A stretch of 64,000 nt of DNA from positions 1 to 64,000 of the forward strand of contig NZ_VKDC01000025.1 of NCBI RefSeq assembly GCF_007097395.1, written 5' to 3'. This stretch comes from Fulvivirga sp. M361 (lineage in GTDB: Bacteria; Bacteroidota; Bacteroidia; Cytophagales; Cyclobacteriaceae). Under the pieces are notes generated by a model, which did not search any database, was not told the DNA's origin, and saw only the letters and a list, made by a program, of their open reading frames with translations. Each line of letters opens with the position of its first letter. Within the stretch, counting starts at the first letter, position 1. Positions 26,903 to 36,500 of this stretch are shown in pieces. Made by a program: the position numbers and the translations under genes.

Positions 26903-26916
26903 TGTGTACGTGCACA
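26903..26916. promoter_or_regulatory. Weaker LacI-type site
   Basis: TGTGTACGTGCACA is palindromic except one pair and has the central CG. It fits the same 14-bp pattern as the neighbouring operator at 26924-26937. Confidence 0.4.
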
Positions 26917-26944
26917 AATAAAAAGTGCTCGAACACTTTTTATT
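26917..26944. promoter_or_regulatory. LacI-family operator before the symporter operon
   Basis: Core AGTGCTCGAACACT (26924-26937) within a longer palindrome whose 11-bp arms (26917-26927, 26934-26944) are exact complements. The same core recurs at 36483 and 47647. It lies about 65 bp upstream of the symporter ATG, where a repressor would block the promoter. Confidence 0.65.
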
Positions 26945-27007
26945 GAAATTGCATTAAGATATGCAATGTGAAAACAGTCAACTGCCTGTTAAACAGGTTT
27001 AAGTACT

Positions 27008-28831
27008 ATGCAAATTGAGACGCTTGATATCCTTATTATTCTAGCCTACCTGGGCATTTCTGTTGGGATAGGTTTCTACATTTCCAAAAGAGCCTCAAAA
27101 AATCTGCAATCGTATTTTCTTGGGGGTAATAACATCCCCTGGTATGTGTTGGGGGTTTCTAATGCCTCAGGAATGTTTGATATTTCAGGAGTAATGTGGA
27201 CGGTGGCCATCTGTTTTGTATATGGCTTAAAGAGCGCCTGGATTCCCTGGCTATGGCCTGTTTGGAACCAGGTGTTTGTCATGGTTTTTCTGGCGATCTG
27301 GCTCAGAAGGTCAGGGGCTATGACAGGTGCTGAATGGTTGTCCACACGATTTGGCAATAACAAGGGACAGCAGTTATCACATATTGTGGTGGTGGCGTTT
27401 GCTGTGATCAGTGTCATAGGCTTTATTGCCTATGGGTTTAAGGGAGTGGGCAAATTCGCGACCATCTTCTTCTCCTATGACCTTTCCTTTTCCCTGGGTG
27501 ATACTATTATTTCCTCACCAGATGCTTACGCGTTGATCATAATAGGTATAACAACCTTGTATGTAGTGAAGGGAGGTATGTATAGCGTGGTGGGTACAGA
27601 AATATTGCAATTTCTGTTAATGACCTTTGCCTGTTTTGCCATAGGATATGTGGTAATGACGCAAGTGAATGCAGAACAGATTAACCAGTCCATACCCAAT
27701 GGCTGGAAAGATTTATGGTTTGGGTGGGAACTGGAATTGGACTGGTCTGATATATTGCCTGCGGTAGATAATTACATTGCTAATGATGATTTCAACCTGT
27801 TCGGGCTGGTGGTGATGCTCATGGTATTTAAAGGAGTTTTTGCTTCTTTAGCCGGGCCGGTGCCTAGTTATGATATGCAACGCATACTGGCCACCAAATC
27901 ACCCAAAGAAGCGGCACAAATGAGTGGTTTTACCATCTGTGTTCTATATATGCCGCGTTATTTAATGATCGCAGGGCTGACTGTTTTGGGACTCGTTTAT
28001 TTCAAGCCTCAATTGCTGCAAATGGGCAATGACATCGATTTTGAAATGATTTTGCCTTATGCTATTAATAACTTTATTCCTACCGGTGTGCTTGGGTTGA
28101 TCCTGGCGGGCCTTATGGCAGCGTTCATGTCCACTTTTGCCGCTTTTGTGAATGCTGCTCCTGCCTATCTGGTGAATGATATTTATAAGAAATACATCAA
28201 TCCCAATGCTTCCGCCAAAAAATACATCTACATGAGTTATGTGGCATCTGTCACTATAGTGATCATTGGTGTGTTTGTAGGGTTTTTTATCCATTCGATA
28301 GATTCTATTACCAAGTGGATAGTAGCTTCTTTGTATGGCGGTTATGCAGCTGCCAATGTGTTGAAATGGATATGGTGGAGGTTCAATGGACATGGATATT
28401 TCTGGGGAATGATCATGGGTTTGTTGGCTTCTATGGTTGTCCCAAAGATCTTTATCGGCGTATTTGATCTTTATCTCTATCCTCTCATCTTATTGATCTC
28501 ACTGGCCGGATGCATTTTGGGTACTCTTCTTACCCCTCCCGAAAGTGATGAGACACTCAAAAACTTTTACAGGAAGGTAAGACCGTGGGGCTTTTGGAAG
28601 CCAATCCACCAAAAAATAGTGGAAGAAGACCCTGGTTTCCAGGGTAATGATCAATTCTGGAGAGACTCCTTTAATGTGGTCGTTGGTATAGTCTGGCAGA
28701 TGACGATGGTTATTATTCCCATTTACCTTGTCATAAGAGAGTATTTTGCCATGGGAATAAGTATTGCTTTACTAATCGTATGCAGTTTTTTACTTAAAAA
28801 GTACTGGTGGAATAAGCTCCCCGAACAGTAA
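27008..28831 (+). CDS. SLC5-family sodium/solute symporter
   Basis: A 607-residue inner membrane carrier of the SSS/SLC5 family, with about 14 transmembrane segments and a long hydrophilic link after residue about 510. Typical features: ILAYLGISVGIGFYISKR in TM1, FLGGNNIPWYVLGVSNASGMFDISGVMW (the sodium-site unwound helix region), TLYVVKGGMYSVVGTEILQF, and LAGLMAAFMSTFAAFVNAAPAYLVNDIY. It should import a sugar or related solute with Na+. First gene of a five-gene operon with DUF4434, AGE epimerase, GH92 and an FAD enzyme, under a LacI-type operator. The cargo is therefore likely a mannose- or amino-sugar-type breakdown product. Confidence 0.93.
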   Translation: MQIETLDILIILAYLGISVGIGFYISKRASKNLQSYFLGGNNIPWYVLGVSNASGMFDISGVMWTVAICFVYGLKSAWIPWLWPVWNQVFVMVFLAIWLRRSGAMTGAEWLSTRFGNNKGQQLSHIVVVAFAVISVIGFIAYGFKGVGKFATIFFSYDLSFSLGDTIISSPDAYALIIIGITTLYVVKGGMYSVVGTEILQFLLMTFACFAIGYVVMTQVNAEQINQSIPNGWKDLWFGWELELDWSDILPAVDNYIANDDFNLFGLVVMLMVFKGVFASLAGPVPSYDMQRILATKSPKEAAQMSGFTICVLYMPRYLMIAGLTVLGLVYFKPQLLQMGNDIDFEMILPYAINNFIPTGVLGLILAGLMAAFMSTFAAFVNAAPAYLVNDIYKKYINPNASAKKYIYMSYVASVTIVIIGVFVGFFIHSIDSITKWIVASLYGGYAAANVLKWIWWRFNGHGYFWGMIMGLLASMVVPKIFIGVFDLYLYPLILLISLAGCILGTLLTPPESDETLKNFYRKVRPWGFWKPIHQKIVEEDPGFQGNDQFWRDSFNVVVGIVWQMTMVIIPIYLVIREYFAMGISIALLIVCSFLLKKYWWNKLPEQ

Positions 28832-28862
28832 CATAAGACAATCTAATTGAAAGCTATAAAAA

Positions 28863-29864
28863 ATGGAATCCAATAGCGCAATAAAACTTACAGGCACATT
28901 TCTAGACGAAATAAGCCATGATATCCCGCATCAAAATTGGGGGGCGAAAGAATGGAAAAAGGACTTTCAGGCTATGAAGTCCTTGGGAATCAATACTGTT
29001 ATCATGATCCGGTGTGGGTATAAAAAGTGGATTACCTATGATTCCGATGTGCTTCGGAAAAAGGAGAACTGTTTTTCGCCGACCATTGATTATTTGAACT
29101 TATTCTTAACGCTCAGTGAAGAGTATGGTATGGACTTTTACTTTGGGTTGTATGATTCGGGTAACTATTGGATTAACCACCAATACCAAAAAGAATTAGA
29201 TATCAACAGGTCCATTATCGATGAGGTGTGGGCAAAATATGGTTCGCACAAAGCCTTTAAAGGATGGTATATCTCGCATGAGATCAATCATCATGTACCG
29301 GGAGTGGTGGATACTTACGTCAAATTAGGTGAACACTGCAAGCAGTTGACCGGACTTCCGGTCTTGATCTCGCCCTATATAGATGGAAAAAAAGCAGTGG
29401 CTGCAAGTAGTAATATACTGGAAAAGAAGTATGCTACATCTATAGAACAATACGAGCAGGAGTGGGATGAAGTGTTTGACAGTATAAAACATGCTGTTGA
29501 TATAGTAGCCTTCCAGGATGGTCACGTCGGTTTTGATGAGATACAGTCATATTTCGAAGTGAATCGAAAACTCTCGAAAAAACATGGCATTAGATGCTGG
29601 AGTAATTGTGAATCATTTGACAGGGACATGCCTATTAAATTTCTCCCTATTAAGTGGGAGAAGATGCTGCTTAAATTAAAGGCTGCACAGCAAGCCGAAG
29701 TAGAAAAGGCCATCACATTTGAATTTTCACATTTTATGAGCCCTAACTCCAGCTATGTTCAGGCACACCATCTTTATAATCGATATATGGAGTACTTTGG
29801 ACAAAGCGAGGAAGTCACTACCATAATGGAAACGATCCGACGTCAAAACTCTGAAAAAGTATGA
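28863..29864 (+). CDS. DUF4434 protein (TIM-barrel glycosidase-like)
   Basis: A 333-residue protein resembling DUF4434, a barrel domain related to glycoside hydrolases: TGTFLDEISHDIPHQNWG, INTVIMIRCGYKKW, GMDFYFGLYDSGNYW, FKGWYISHEINHH (Glu after a beta strand, a plausible catalytic acid) and VDIVAFQDGHVGF. It has no signal peptide, so it should work in the cytoplasm on a product imported by the preceding symporter. It starts 31 bp after the symporter and overlaps the AGE epimerase by 4 nt (ATGA). The reaction is unknown. Confidence 0.75.
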   Translation: MESNSAIKLTGTFLDEISHDIPHQNWGAKEWKKDFQAMKSLGINTVIMIRCGYKKWITYDSDVLRKKENCFSPTIDYLNLFLTLSEEYGMDFYFGLYDSGNYWINHQYQKELDINRSIIDEVWAKYGSHKAFKGWYISHEINHHVPGVVDTYVKLGEHCKQLTGLPVLISPYIDGKKAVAASSNILEKKYATSIEQYEQEWDEVFDSIKHAVDIVAFQDGHVGFDEIQSYFEVNRKLSKKHGIRCWSNCESFDRDMPIKFLPIKWEKMLLKLKAAQQAEVEKAITFEFSHFMSPNSSYVQAHHLYNRYMEYFGQSEEVTTIMETIRRQNSEKV

Positions 29865-31069
29865 GAATTACGCCCAGCTTGTCATCATATATAGAATGCT
29901 ATCATAACTCATTGATACATGATGTACTGTATTTCTGGGAGCGGTATAGTATTGACCATGGAAAGGGCGGTTATTTTACATGCTTGGATGAAGTCGGGCA
30001 GGTGTTCGACACAGATAAATTTGTTTGGTTGCAAGCCAGGCAGGTCTGGATGTTTTCAAAGCTTTATAATGATCTGGAGCGTAAGGAACATTGGCTGGAA
30101 ATTGCCAGAAACGGTGCTGATTTTCTGGATCGTTTTGCCTTTGACAAGAATGGAGACTGTTACTTTTCGCTTGATCGCGAAGGAGTTCCACTGGTGAGTG
30201 CTTATAACATCTTTTCCGATTGCTTTGTGACAATGGCCTTTGCTCAGTATGGCACTGCTACAGGGAACCAATATTTCATTGACCGGGCAAAAGAACAGTT
30301 TGAAAAGATATTAAAGAGAAAGGATAACCCTAAAGGCACATACAATAAAACCATCGTTCAGAACAGGCCGTTAAAAAATTTTGCACTACCCATGATCTTG
30401 TGTAACGTGGTCATGGAGCTAAAGGCTGTGCTTTCACCACAACGGGTGAATGCGACCATTACGGAATGTGTTCACGAAATAACCCAACACTTTTTATGCC
30501 CGGAAACTGGCCTTATCTATGAAAACGTACTGCCGGACGGTAAAAAACATGACTCTTTTGAAGGGAGGCTAATTAACCCCGGTCATGGGATTGAAGCTTG
30601 CTGGTTTCTAATGGATATTGCTTATGATATTGGGGATAAAGCCTTGATGCATAAAGTGGTATCTACCAGCCTGAATTTGGTTGAATATGGATGGGACGAC
30701 CGGTATGACGGCATTTTTTATTTTATGGATGCAAAGGGGCATCCACCCCAGCAGTTGGAGTGGGACCAGAAATTATGGTGGGTCCACCTGGAGTCGTTGA
30801 TAGCTATGTCAAAGGGGTTTAGATATACCGGTGAAGAAAGATGCATGCACTGGTTTGAAAAGATACATAACTACAGTTGGTCTCATTTTAGAGATGCCCG
30901 GGGAAGCCTGGAATGGTACGGATACCTCAACAGACAGGGTGAAGTATTATTACCATTGAAAGGAGGGAAGTGGAAAGGGTGCTTTCATGTGCCAAGGGCA
31001 TTGTATACAATTTCGTCAGAGCTTAAAAAGATATCAGAACTTGAAGGTAGCATAGCAGATGATGTATAG
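29861..31069 (+). CDS. N-acylglucosamine 2-epimerase family (AGE) isomerase
   Basis: A 402-residue cytoplasmic (alpha/alpha)6-barrel enzyme of the AGE family, which includes GlcNAc/ManNAc 2-epimerase, cellobiose 2-epimerase and mannose/glucose isomerases. The two conserved catalytic histidines are seen in INPGHGIEACWFLMD and CFHVPRALY; FWERYSIDHGKGGYFTCLD and YNKTIVQNRPLKNFALPM line the cleft. In a mannosidase locus it may act on mannose or a manno-disaccharide rather than ManNAc; sequence alone does not settle this. It overlaps DUF4434 by 4 nt and GH92 by 11 nt. Confidence 0.87.
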   Translation: MRITPSLSSYIECYHNSLIHDVLYFWERYSIDHGKGGYFTCLDEVGQVFDTDKFVWLQARQVWMFSKLYNDLERKEHWLEIARNGADFLDRFAFDKNGDCYFSLDREGVPLVSAYNIFSDCFVTMAFAQYGTATGNQYFIDRAKEQFEKILKRKDNPKGTYNKTIVQNRPLKNFALPMILCNVVMELKAVLSPQRVNATITECVHEITQHFLCPETGLIYENVLPDGKKHDSFEGRLINPGHGIEACWFLMDIAYDIGDKALMHKVVSTSLNLVEYGWDDRYDGIFYFMDAKGHPPQQLEWDQKLWWVHLESLIAMSKGFRYTGEERCMHWFEKIHNYSWSHFRDARGSLEWYGYLNRQGEVLLPLKGGKWKGCFHVPRALYTISSELKKISELEGSIADDV

Positions 31070-33317
31070 AAAGAGTTCGCTTTTACTTATCATTCTTGGA
31101 TGCTTTGGGTGCTTTTTTCTGACTACTTGCAATGAAGCGGAACATCGAAATGATCTTATGGATCCCTTAACATATGTAGATCCTTTTATAGGTACGGGCG
31201 GGCATGGACACACTTTTCCTGGTGCTACCACTCCGTTTGGCATGGTTCAGTTGAGTCCGGATACACACCTTTTTGGATGGGATGCATCCAGCGGATACCA
31301 TTATTCGGATTCAACCCTCTATGGGTTTTCTCATACTCATCTAAGCGGTACAGGTATAGGTGATCTTGGTGATGTTCTTTTTCTACCCTACACCGGTGGC
31401 CATCAAAAAACTCCCGTGGCCACTTTTAAGAAAGCAACGGAGTATGCCACACCCGGATATTACCGGGTCCAATTAGACAATTTTGGAATTGCCGCCGAAC
31501 TAACGGCTTCTCCCCGCGCCGGATTTCATAGATATACGTATCCGGGGGCAACTGAAAAGAAGCTAATGATAAACCTGGGGCATGTATTGCAATCGGACTG
31601 GGGGCATAAAAGTACGGGAGGTTCCATAGAGTTTATAAACGATAGGGAAATTAAAGGGATGACCACTACTTCAGGTTGGGCATATGATCAAAAGGTTTAT
31701 TTCCATATGCAGTTTTCTTCTCCGTTTGAAGTAATTGAAGCCAGGAAGGGGGAGAGAATACTCACAGGGTCGAAGATAACCGGAGACTCTTTGAAAGTGT
31801 TTTTACGATTTTTGTCTGCGGATTCATCTGTCGTTTTATCAAAAGTGGGTATCTCGGCGGTTAGTGAAGATGGTGCTTTAGAGAATCTCCAGGCTGAAAT
31901 CGAAGATTGGAATTTTGAGGAAATACGGGATGAAGCTGAGCAAATGTGGCGGAAGGAACTCCTGAAGATAAAAGTAAAAAGTAGCGATACGACCTTGCTG
32001 AAGGTATTTTATACAGCGTTGTATCATGCTAATATTGCTCCTATGCTTTTTCAGGATATAGATGGAAAATACCTGGGAATGGATAAAATGATCCATGAGG
32101 CAGAACCTGGTTATACTAATTATACTGTCTTTTCCCTATGGGATACTTTTAGGGCATGGAATCCGCTTATGACCATTATTAATGAAGGCCGCTCTGTGGA
32201 TTGGATAAATTCATTGTTAAGAAAGTACAAACAAGGGGGCATATTACCTAAGTGGCCACTGGCAGGTAATTATACGGGTACTATGGTAGGCTACCCGGCC
32301 GTAGCTGTTTTTGCCGATGCACTCACCAAGGGGATCACCGGTTTTGATGATTCCCTGGCGTTAATGGCCGCAGTTCACAGTTCACAATATCATGACGATC
32401 TGAACCTTAAAGAACCCAGGGCAAAACAAGTGTCACCCAAGCATCTCTATTATGTGGAAAAGTATGGCTATATACCTGCTGATTCTATTCAATGGTCAGT
32501 TTCTTACGGATTAGAAGGTGCCTATTACGATTGGTGTATTGCTACTATGGCTCAGTCTTTAAACAATGACAGTGTGGCCTCGAAATATCGGACCAGATCA
32601 CAGGCTTATAAACAGTATTTTGACCCTGAAGTCGGGCTGATGAGGGGCAGACTGAATAAGCAACAATGGAGGACCCCGTTTAGCCCCGTGCAGTCAGATT
32701 TTAATGGCGATTTTGTGGAAGGGAATGCCTGGCAATGGTCCTGGTTCGTCCCTCACGATATTCCCGGGCTGGTGCAGCTTATGGGTGATACCACTTCATT
32801 TGTAAAGCAACTGGATGCTTTGTTTGAAGCTGATTCTGAGTTAGAAGGGGAAGAGATTCCCATGGATATTTCAGGTTTGATCGGCCAATATGCCCACGGT
32901 AATGAGCCTGATCATCATGTTACCCACCTTTACAATTATGTGGGTCAATCAGCTAAAACCCAGGAAAAAGTAAATCAAATATTACTGGACCTCTATACTA
33001 CAAAGCCCGATGGGATCATTGGTAATGAAGATTGTGGACAAATGTCAGCATGGTTTATAATGAATGCGATGGGCTTTTACCAGGTCTGTCCGGGCGTACC
33101 GGAGTACTCGATAGGGCGGCCTTTGTTTGAGGAAGTTACTATTGAACTGGAAGGGGACAAAGATTTTATCATTAAGGCCATTAATGTAAGTCGTGAAAAT
33201 AAATACGTTCAAAGCGCTTCGTTAAATGGCAAAAAGCTGGATGCTCCTTTTTTTACACATAATGACATTATGCAGGGAGGAACATTGGAATTACATATGA
33301 CTTCTGATCATGAATAG
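31059..33317 (+). CDS. GH92 alpha-mannosidase lipoprotein
   Basis: A 752-residue exo-acting, calcium-dependent alpha-mannosidase of family GH92, of the type that trims N-glycans or yeast mannan in Bacteroidota. The N-terminus is a lipoprotein signal with lipobox LTTC (about residue 24). Family blocks: YVDPFIGTGGHGHTFPGA, TPFGMVQLSPDT, GYHYSDSTLYGFSHTHLSGTG, YTVFSLWDTFRAWNPL, EGNAWQWSWFVPHD, and GNEDCGQMSAWFIMNAMGFY near the C-terminus. It is in one operon with the symporter and overlaps the FAD gene by 8 nt. It is the clearest pointer to the substrate of the whole locus. Linkage specificity (alpha-1,2, 1,3 or 1,6) is not readable. Confidence 0.94.
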   Translation: MMYRKSSLLLIILGCFGCFFLTTCNEAEHRNDLMDPLTYVDPFIGTGGHGHTFPGATTPFGMVQLSPDTHLFGWDASSGYHYSDSTLYGFSHTHLSGTGIGDLGDVLFLPYTGGHQKTPVATFKKATEYATPGYYRVQLDNFGIAAELTASPRAGFHRYTYPGATEKKLMINLGHVLQSDWGHKSTGGSIEFINDREIKGMTTTSGWAYDQKVYFHMQFSSPFEVIEARKGERILTGSKITGDSLKVFLRFLSADSSVVLSKVGISAVSEDGALENLQAEIEDWNFEEIRDEAEQMWRKELLKIKVKSSDTTLLKVFYTALYHANIAPMLFQDIDGKYLGMDKMIHEAEPGYTNYTVFSLWDTFRAWNPLMTIINEGRSVDWINSLLRKYKQGGILPKWPLAGNYTGTMVGYPAVAVFADALTKGITGFDDSLALMAAVHSSQYHDDLNLKEPRAKQVSPKHLYYVEKYGYIPADSIQWSVSYGLEGAYYDWCIATMAQSLNNDSVASKYRTRSQAYKQYFDPEVGLMRGRLNKQQWRTPFSPVQSDFNGDFVEGNAWQWSWFVPHDIPGLVQLMGDTTSFVKQLDALFEADSELEGEEIPMDISGLIGQYAHGNEPDHHVTHLYNYVGQSAKTQEKVNQILLDLYTTKPDGIIGNEDCGQMSAWFIMNAMGFYQVCPGVPEYSIGRPLFEEVTIELEGDKDFIIKAINVSRENKYVQSASLNGKKLDAPFFTHNDIMQGGTLELHMTSDHE

Positions 33318-35265
33318 GGAAAGACTTTACTTCAATATCCGCACGTTTCTTCGCTTTTTTTTAAGTGCAGGCCTTATCAGTTTACTTTTATTCTTTGTTG
33401 TGGCTTGCCAGGAACCGGTAGAAGATGTTTACCAGACCGATGTATTGGTGATAGGCGGTGGCTGTAGTGGAGTGGCAGCCGGTATTCAGGCGGCACGGTC
33501 AGGGGTTGAAGTCATACTTGTAGAAGAAACTCCATGGTTAGGGGGCATGCTCACAGCTTCCGGCGTTAGTGCTGTGGATGGTAATCACGGATTGCCTTCA
33601 GGGCTATGGGGAGAGTTTAGAGAAGGACTTTATCAACATTATGGTGGACCGGAAGCGCTGGCCACGGGTTGGGTAAGTAATACACAGTTTGAACCCCATG
33701 TTGGGAATCAGGTTTGGAATGCACTGGCAGACCGGGAAACGACTTTAACGAGAATGCATGACTATCACCTGGTAGAAGTCCTTAAAAAAGATGCCCGGGT
33801 GTTGGGGGCCACTTTTACCAACGGAGAAGGTCGAAAACTACGGATAGAGGCCAAGGTGACCATTGACGCTACAGAGCTGGGCGATGTGATTGCCCGGGCA
33901 GGAGTGTCGTTTTTGCAAGGTCAGGACGCCAGGTCATTGACAGGTGAAGATGGAGCACCGGAAAAGGGAAACCCGTACATTCAGGATTTGACCTATGTGG
34001 CGATCCTCAAAGATTTCGGCCCGGAAGCAGATAAAACGATAGAAAAGCCGGCGAGTTATAATGCTTCACAGTTCAATTGTCTTTGTGCGGAAGTATGTGA
34101 TGATCCGGAACGTAAACCGGTTACCTGTGATAAGATGCTTCAATACGGTAAGCTTCCCAATGAGAAGTATATGATCAATTGGCCAAACCAGGGCAACGAC
34201 TATTATGTGAACGCGATGGAAATGAATACGGAAGATCGGGAAGCGGCCTTCACAAAAGCCAAAGAACATACACTGAGTATGGTTTATTTTATTCAGACAG
34301 AACTGGGGTACCGGCATTTGGGGTTGGCAGAAGATGAGTTCGATACAAAGGACCACTTGCCTTATATTCCCTATCATCGGGAGAGCCGAAGGTCTTATGG
34401 AGATATTTTTCTTGTACTGGAAGACTTACAGTATCCTTATGGAGACAGTACAAGGCCTTTCTTTCAATATGCAGTAGCTGTGGGAGATTATCCTATTGAT
34501 CATCACCATACGAAAAACGAAAAAGCAATTAGCGAACAGTTCCCGTCCATTCCTTCTTTCTCGATTCCCTTTGGGTCCCTGCTTCCGGGTAACGTTGAAG
34601 GGTTACTTGCTGCGGAGAAAAATATTTCAGTCAGTCACCTGGTCAATGGTGCTACCCGCCTTCAACCTTGTGTAATATTGATAGGCCAAACAGCAGGAAT
34701 GGCAGCCGGATTGGCGGTTGAGACAGGTGTCTCTCCGCGTGAAGTCAACATTAGAGTACTTCAGCAGCAACTGTTGGATGCACATTGTTGGTTACTTCCT
34801 TTTCTGGATACCAAACCGGGGAGCCCATATTTCCAGCCCCTTCAAAAACTTGGAGTGAGCGGTATAATGAAAGGGCATGGGGTTTCTTACAAATGGGCCA
34901 ATCAAACCTGGATTTACCCGGACTCTACCTTATCAACGGCTGATTTTATTGATATGCTGGAAAGAAGCTCCGCAAAGAAAATAGACAAGCATTTGTACAC
35001 ATTTGAAAAGACCCCGATAATTTCCAGGAGAGATGCCTTATGGTTTATCTGGCAATTGTTAGAGGATGTCCGGCCCTCTGTGAAAGCAAAAGAGCACGAT
35101 TATGAATCAAGTTACCTTCATTTCAAGTCAGAAGGGTGGATTGAAATATGGGATGGCCAGAGCATTGATCTGGAAAAGCCCCTTTTAAGAAAAGAATTGG
35201 CTTATTTGATTGACCAGGCTTTAGATCCTTTTAATACATTACCTGTACCGGCAGCTGGGAAATAG
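33310..35265 (+). CDS. FAD-dependent oxidoreductase lipoprotein
   Basis: A 651-residue exported flavoprotein of the FAD_oxidored family. The signal ends in a lipobox VVACQ (about residue 34). The FAD dinucleotide loop is VLVIGGGCSGVAAGIQAARSG, followed by VILVEETPWLGGMLTASGVSAVDG. A second FAD contact, GATRLQPCVILIGQTAGMAAGLA, lies near residue 455. The C-terminal 150 residues are not part of the flavin fold. Relatives in PULs are often mislabelled xanthan lyase; the real reaction is unknown, perhaps oxidation of a sugar or of an aglycone. Last gene of the operon; a small hairpin (35271-35286) and repeat copy R2 follow. Confidence 0.85.
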   Translation: MNRERLYFNIRTFLRFFLSAGLISLLLFFVVACQEPVEDVYQTDVLVIGGGCSGVAAGIQAARSGVEVILVEETPWLGGMLTASGVSAVDGNHGLPSGLWGEFREGLYQHYGGPEALATGWVSNTQFEPHVGNQVWNALADRETTLTRMHDYHLVEVLKKDARVLGATFTNGEGRKLRIEAKVTIDATELGDVIARAGVSFLQGQDARSLTGEDGAPEKGNPYIQDLTYVAILKDFGPEADKTIEKPASYNASQFNCLCAEVCDDPERKPVTCDKMLQYGKLPNEKYMINWPNQGNDYYVNAMEMNTEDREAAFTKAKEHTLSMVYFIQTELGYRHLGLAEDEFDTKDHLPYIPYHRESRRSYGDIFLVLEDLQYPYGDSTRPFFQYAVAVGDYPIDHHHTKNEKAISEQFPSIPSFSIPFGSLLPGNVEGLLAAEKNISVSHLVNGATRLQPCVILIGQTAGMAAGLAVETGVSPREVNIRVLQQQLLDAHCWLLPFLDTKPGSPYFQPLQKLGVSGIMKGHGVSYKWANQTWIYPDSTLSTADFIDMLERSSAKKIDKHLYTFEKTPIISRRDALWFIWQLLEDVRPSVKAKEHDYESSYLHFKSEGWIEIWDGQSIDLEKPLLRKELAYLIDQALDPFNTLPVPAAGK

Positions 35266-35282
35266 CCAGATGCCTTATAAAA

Positions 35283-35414
35283 GGCAGTAGGCTAAACTTT
35301 ATGACATAGTATTGCTTACCGCTTGTTGCCGACTGCTAACTCATCGGGCAACGAAAATTTAAATATTTTACATAATCTATGTCGGATACACCATGTAATC
35401 CTTGACACGACACT
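35283..35414 (-). repeat. 132-bp repeat, copy R2 (inverted partner at 26595-26726)
   Basis: Reverse-complement copy of R1, 126/132 identical. It begins inside the small hairpin (TGCCTT/AAGGCA, 35271-35286) after the FAD gene stop and ends overlapping the lacI stop codon, so it fills nearly the whole 147-bp space between the two convergent genes. Confidence 0.9.
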
Positions 35415-36435
35415 AGAGGTAACAATCGACATTTTCGGAAATCACAATATCCAGGGGCAGCAGTTTTACTTTAGGTACTTCTCTTTTGTAGATCAGGTGC
35501 TCTACGAGCATGGAAATCCCATCATACCCTTGTGAGATCGGGTTTTGATGGATCAAGATATTGATTTTTCCTTCTTTCATGTACTGTACATTTTTAGGGA
35601 TCAGGTCATATCCTATGACTTTTATGTCCTCATTGTCTCCGATATGTTCGGCTACCAAATGTGTTTTAGAGGTGGTCATGAAAATGCCGGCTGTTTCCGG
35701 TAGTATAGCTTTCAGATCAGTTAATTCTTTAGCATCACGAAAAGTGAGTACTTCAATGTCCTGAGAAATGTTTTTATCCTGCAAATAATCCTTAAAACCT
35801 TGCTCCTTTTCCTGGAGGTGAGTGGAGTTTTCAAAATATTGCTCCACATGTATTACCAATATCTTTTTTTCATTACGTACCAAAGTGTTCATCAGTTGTG
35901 CTGCTACCCGGCCGCTTTTTCGGTAATCCTGACCAATAAAAGTACGATAACTGACATCTTCAATGGGAGTATTGATCAGGTTGAAAGGGATATTCTTTTT
36001 TTCCAGCCTGTGAAATAATTCTAATGAGTCCTGGTAATAGACCGGGGCAATTAAAACTGCATCGGGATTAAAGTCTATAGCTTCGGAGAATTTCTTGTTA
36101 TAGTCTTCTTGCGTTTTTGAATATTGAAAGTACTCCAGTGAGATGCCAAATTGACGGAACTCTTTTTCTGATGTTCTTATCCCATAGGCACATTGCCTCC
36201 AGTAATAGTCTTCACTGTACTCCGGGATCACCACAGCTATAACACTGTCCTTATGGGCCTTCAAGGATCTTGCGATCAGATTGGGTTCGTAATTTATTTT
36301 TTCCAGTACCTCTTTTACCTTTTTTGCCGCGTCTTCCGACACAGTACCTCTATTGTGTATTACTCTATCCACCGTTCCTCTCGATACGTTGGCCATGGCT
36401 GCAATATCACGTATTGTATAGCGCTCTTTTCCCAT
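35413..36435 (-). CDS. LacI-family transcriptional regulator
   Basis: A 340-residue repressor: N-terminal helix-turn-helix (YTIRDIAAMANVSRGTVDRVIHNRG, residues about 4-30), hinge helix (NLIARSLKAHK, about 52-62), then a periplasmic-binding-protein-type sugar-sensing domain. It is divergent from susC, and two palindromic sites with the central CG lie in the gap. The same motif lies before the symporter operon and before nagB, so it is the likely regulator of the whole locus. The effector is unknown; a mannose or amino-sugar phosphate is a reasonable guess from the gene content. Its stop codon lies within repeat R2. Confidence 0.92.
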   Translation of the reverse strand: MGKERYTIRDIAAMANVSRGTVDRVIHNRGTVSEDAAKKVKEVLEKINYEPNLIARSLKAHKDSVIAVVIPEYSEDYYWRQCAYGIRTSEKEFRQFGISLEYFQYSKTQEDYNKKFSEAIDFNPDAVLIAPVYYQDSLELFHRLEKKNIPFNLINTPIEDVSYRTFIGQDYRKSGRVAAQLMNTLVRNEKKILVIHVEQYFENSTHLQEKEQGFKDYLQDKNISQDIEVLTFRDAKELTDLKAILPETAGIFMTTSKTHLVAEHIGDNEDIKVIGYDLIPKNVQYMKEGKINILIHQNPISQGYDGISMLVEHLIYKREVPKVKLLPLDIVISENVDCYL

Positions 36436-36482
36436 AATGTAAAAATAAGATTAGATTATTGAACTAACAATATATTAAAATA

Positions 36483-36496
36483 AGTGCTCGAACAAA
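36483..36496. promoter_or_regulatory. LacI-type operator A between lacI and susC
   Basis: AGTGCTCGAACAAA: 11 consecutive bases (GTGCTCGAACA) are identical to the cores at 26925 and 47648. It lies 48 bp upstream of the lacI ATG, so it may mediate autoregulation. Confidence 0.6.
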
Positions 36497-36500
36497 AATC

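Larger units (their letters stand above)
26352..27007. other. 656-bp regulatory gap between pgi and the symporter operon
   Basis: No convincing gene. It holds repeat copy R1 (26595-26726), two LacI-type palindromes (26903-26916 and 26917-26944), a short IR TTGCAT/ATGCAA, and CCTGTT-A-AACAGG (26985-26997) just before the symporter ATG. The first 240 bp should contain the pgi promoter. Confidence 0.6.

Noticed and set aside
33310-35265. Label xanthan lyase for the FAD lipoprotein
   Set aside because: The sequence has an FAD dinucleotide fold and no polysaccharide lyase domain; the label is a propagated misannotation.
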